6,573 nucleotides of DNA from Bacillota bacterium. GTDB lineage: Bacteria; Bacillota; Clostridia; Oscillospirales; Ruminococcaceae. Made by a program: the position numbers and the translations under genes. The notes beneath the pieces were generated by a model. That model was not told the DNA's origin. It made no database searches and saw nothing but the letters and a program-made list of their open reading frames with translations. The DNA is taken from NCBI GenBank assembly GCA_023451415.1, contig JAEXZK010000014.1, forward strand, positions 1-6,573, written 5' to 3'. Numbering within the stretch: position 1 is the first letter of the stretch; each line of letters begins with the position of its first letter. Shown here one piece after another: positions 4,908-6,573 of the stretch.

Positions 4908-6068
4908 ATGGCAACCAATATGACAATCATCAATGCCCGCGCGGTTACGGGGGGGCGCGTCTCCTCCTGCAACCTGCGCATCGCCGAAGGCAAGATCCGG
5001 GGCATCCTGCCTCCGGGCGATACCTACGGAAAGACCTATGACGCCCGGGGATGTCTGGTCCTCCCCGGGTTTATCGACGTGCACACCCATGGCGGGTGCA
5101 ACGTGGACTTCAACAATGCCGAGCCCAAGGATATCCGTGCCGCCCGGGACTTTTTTGTCTCCCAGGGGGTCACCACCTTTCTGCCCACCATCCTGGCCGA
5201 CACCGAAGAAACCATGCTCCGGGCGGCTTTGTCGGTGGCCAAGGCCCGGCAGTCCATGGGCTGCTCCCAGATCGGCGGCATCCATCTGGAAGGGCCCTTT
5301 TTGGCGCCCGATTACCGGGGCGACCTGCCCGAGCGTCTGCTCCAATCTCCCTCCTACCCCGCTTACCGGCGGCTCCAGGACGCCTGCGAGGGCCTGGTGC
5401 GCATCCTCACCATCTCCCCCGAGCTGCCCGGCGCCGCGGAGCTGATCCACCGCCTGAACAGCGAGGGGATCCGGGTCTCCCTGGGCCACACCGGGGCTGA
5501 TTACGATACTGCCGCAGCCGCCATAGAAGCCGGCGCTGTCAGCGCCACCCACACCCTCAATGCCATGGCCTGGATGACCCCCTCCGCCCCTTCCGTCTCC
5601 GCGGCGGTGCTGGAAAGCGATATCTTCTGCGAGGCCATCTGCGACGGCCGGCACCTTCACCCGGCCATCCTCCGCCTTCTCATCAAGACCAAGGGCCTCC
5701 GCCGGGTGGTGGCGGTCACCGACAGCACCATGGCCGCGGGGCTCAGCGACGGCGTTTACCGCCTGGGCTCGGTGGAAGTAGTGGTCCGCGGCGGGGACGC
5801 CCGGCTGCTCAGCTCCGGCGAGCGTGCCGGCAGCACCCTGACCATGCTTGCCTCCCTGCGCAACCTGATGAAATTCACCGGCCTGCCGGTGGAGCAGGCC
5901 GTCCTGCCTCTGACCGAAAACCCCGCCCGGCTCCTGGGCATATCCCACCAGAAGGGTTCTATCGACGTCGGCAAGGACGCCGACCTGGTGGTGCTGGACA
6001 GCAACTGGAAGGTCCGCACCACCTTCTCCCAGGGGGAGATCCTCTATTCCGCCGAGACCGGGCGCTGA
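4908..6068 (+). CDS. nagA: N-acetylglucosamine-6-phosphate deacetylase family amidohydrolase
   Basis: A 386-residue cytoplasmic enzyme of normal NagA length. The family removes the acetyl group from GlcNAc-6-phosphate, giving glucosamine-6-phosphate and acetate, in amino-sugar catabolism and cell-wall recycling. Amidohydrolase marks are in order: PGFIDVHTHG (53-62; H59, H61), HLEGPF (126-131; metal ligand E128), H194 in SLGHTG, H215 in ATHTLNAM, DGRHLHP (246-252), and catalytic D272 in AVTDST. The C-terminal strand around 353-364 (DVGKDADLVVLD) is also typical. Oddly, the HREPG motif expected after NAM is replaced by PSAPS (225-229), so phosphate-sugar binding may differ. The ATG at 4908 has AGGGGG 11 nt upstream, rather far. 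The next ATG (4920) has no ribosome binding site. The promoter is 4718-4747 with a long leader. No nagB is visible, and the next gene is an HD protein. Another amino-sugar or acyl substrate is possible. Confidence 0.88.
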   Translation: MATNMTIINARAVTGGRVSSCNLRIAEGKIRGILPPGDTYGKTYDARGCLVLPGFIDVHTHGGCNVDFNNAEPKDIRAARDFFVSQGVTTFLPTILADTEETMLRAALSVAKARQSMGCSQIGGIHLEGPFLAPDYRGDLPERLLQSPSYPAYRRLQDACEGLVRILTISPELPGAAELIHRLNSEGIRVSLGHTGADYDTAAAAIEAGAVSATHTLNAMAWMTPSAPSVSAAVLESDIFCEAICDGRHLHPAILRLLIKTKGLRRVVAVTDSTMAAGLSDGVYRLGSVEVVVRGGDARLLSSGERAGSTLTMLASLRNLMKFTGLPVEQAVLPLTENPARLLGISHQKGSIDVGKDADLVVLDSNWKVRTTFSQGEILYSAETGR

Positions 6069-6109
6069 CATAACGAATTTATCTGAAGCCTGAAAGGAAC
6101 CGCAACCCA

Positions 6110-6573
6110 ATGATCACTTTTGAGCAGGTCAAAAACAATCACGACATCAAGGTCTACATCCAGAAGGCCGACGAGGCCCTCATCGCCCTGGGCTACACGG
6201 AGCACAGCTTCGCCCACATGACAAAGGTTTCCCGGGACGCCCGGGACATCCTCCTCACCCTGGGATATCCGGAACGGGAGGCCGAGCTGGCCCAGATTGC
6301 CGGATACCTCCACGACATCGGCAACGTCGTCAACCGCATCGACCACGCCCAGAGCGGCGCCGTTATGGCTTTCCGCATCCTGGACCGGATGGGAGCCAGC
6401 GCCGAGGACATCGCGGTCATTGTCAGCGCCATCGGCAACCACGACGAAAGCACTGCCTTCCCCGTCAACGCCGTGGCGGCCGCCCTCATTCTGGCGGACA
6501 AAAGCGATGTCCGCCGCAGCCGGGTGCGGAACAACGATATCCCTTCCTTTGATATTCACGACCGGGTCAACTA
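6110..6573 (+). CDS. HD-domain metal-dependent phosphohydrolase, partial (runs off the right edge)
   Basis: The frame is open to the window end, giving 154 codons. It reads as a small HD-domain protein (PF01966). H36, H68-D69 (YLHDIGN) and D130 (LADKSDVRR) form the expected H...HD...D metal site, and H79 (DHAQSG) and H111 (GNHDE) are extra conserved histidines. The full-length proteins I recall are only slightly longer, so little is probably missing. HD proteins hydrolyse phosphate ester or anhydride bonds of nucleotides and related molecules, and the substrate here is unknown. AAAGGA lies 11 nt before the ATG, the same spacing as for nagA. The 41-bp gap after nagA holds no terminator, so the two genes are probably co-transcribed. 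I recognise this as a conserved clostridial protein of unknown function. A link to amino-sugar metabolism is suggested only by the neighbour. Confidence 0.85.
   Translation, partial: MITFEQVKNNHDIKVYIQKADEALIALGYTEHSFAHMTKVSRDARDILLTLGYPEREAELAQIAGYLHDIGNVVNRIDHAQSGAVMAFRILDRMGASAEDIAVIVSAIGNHDESTAFPVNAVAAALILADKSDVRRSRVRNNDIPSFDIHDRVN

Noticed and set aside
4887..6110. Minus-strand open frame of 407 codons opposite nagA
   Set aside because: The translation has no recognisable motif and is G/A/D/V-rich. The plus strand carries all NagA motifs.

Overview
The window looks like chromosomal DNA of a high-GC, strictly anaerobic clostridial fermenter, probably Oscillospiraceae (Flavonifractor/Intestinimonas-like). 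This rests on the GC-rich composition, strong AGGAGG-type ribosome binding sites, and a stand-alone [2Fe-2S] protein, [FeFe] hydrogenases and a SpoIIE-type phosphatase in one cluster. The taxonomic guess is inference. No tRNA, rRNA, insertion sequence, CRISPR array or phage gene is visible.

Left block (minus strand, 3621 down to 1): a hydrogen/redox signalling operon. Its order is a stand-alone thioredoxin-like [2Fe-2S] ferredoxin (3293-3544), a PAS-containing putative sensory (group C type) [FeFe] hydrogenase (1566-3290), a SpoIIE/PP2C phosphatase with an extra C-terminal domain (398-1573), and the N-terminal end of a second, group B-like [FeFe] hydrogenase (1-335, leaving the window). The first three are almost contiguous: a 2-nt gap, then an 8-nt overlap. 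The fourth follows a 62-bp gap that holds its own candidate promoter and a small palindrome. Upstream of the operon is a good sigma-A promoter. Further upstream is a perfect 18-bp palindrome, TTGTGAA-N4-TTCACAA, which matches the Rex (NADH/NAD+ sensor) operator consensus.

Centre (minus strand, 3718-4605): a LacX-type aldose 1-epimerase family gene, ended by an intrinsic terminator (3680-3710) that separates it from the hydrogenase operon.

Right block (plus strand, 4908 to the end): nagA (N-acetylglucosamine-6-phosphate deacetylase family) and, 41 bp later, an HD-domain phosphohydrolase that runs off the window. The 302-bp divergent region 4606-4907 carries a TTGACA/TACACT promoter for nagA whose -10 box lies inside a perfect 7-bp-arm palindrome, plus two pairs of short GC-rich direct repeats.

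Working model: the cluster senses H2 or ferredoxin redox state with the sensory hydrogenase and passes it through PAS and helical segments to a phosphatase that probably acts on a partner protein. Transcription is tuned by NADH/NAD+ through Rex, and the last gene supplies a further hydrogenase. The sugar genes on the right are a separate unit. The most noteworthy items are the Rex-like operator, the sensory hydrogenase/phosphatase pair with no visible kinase partner, and a NagA lacking the usual HREPG substrate-binding motif.
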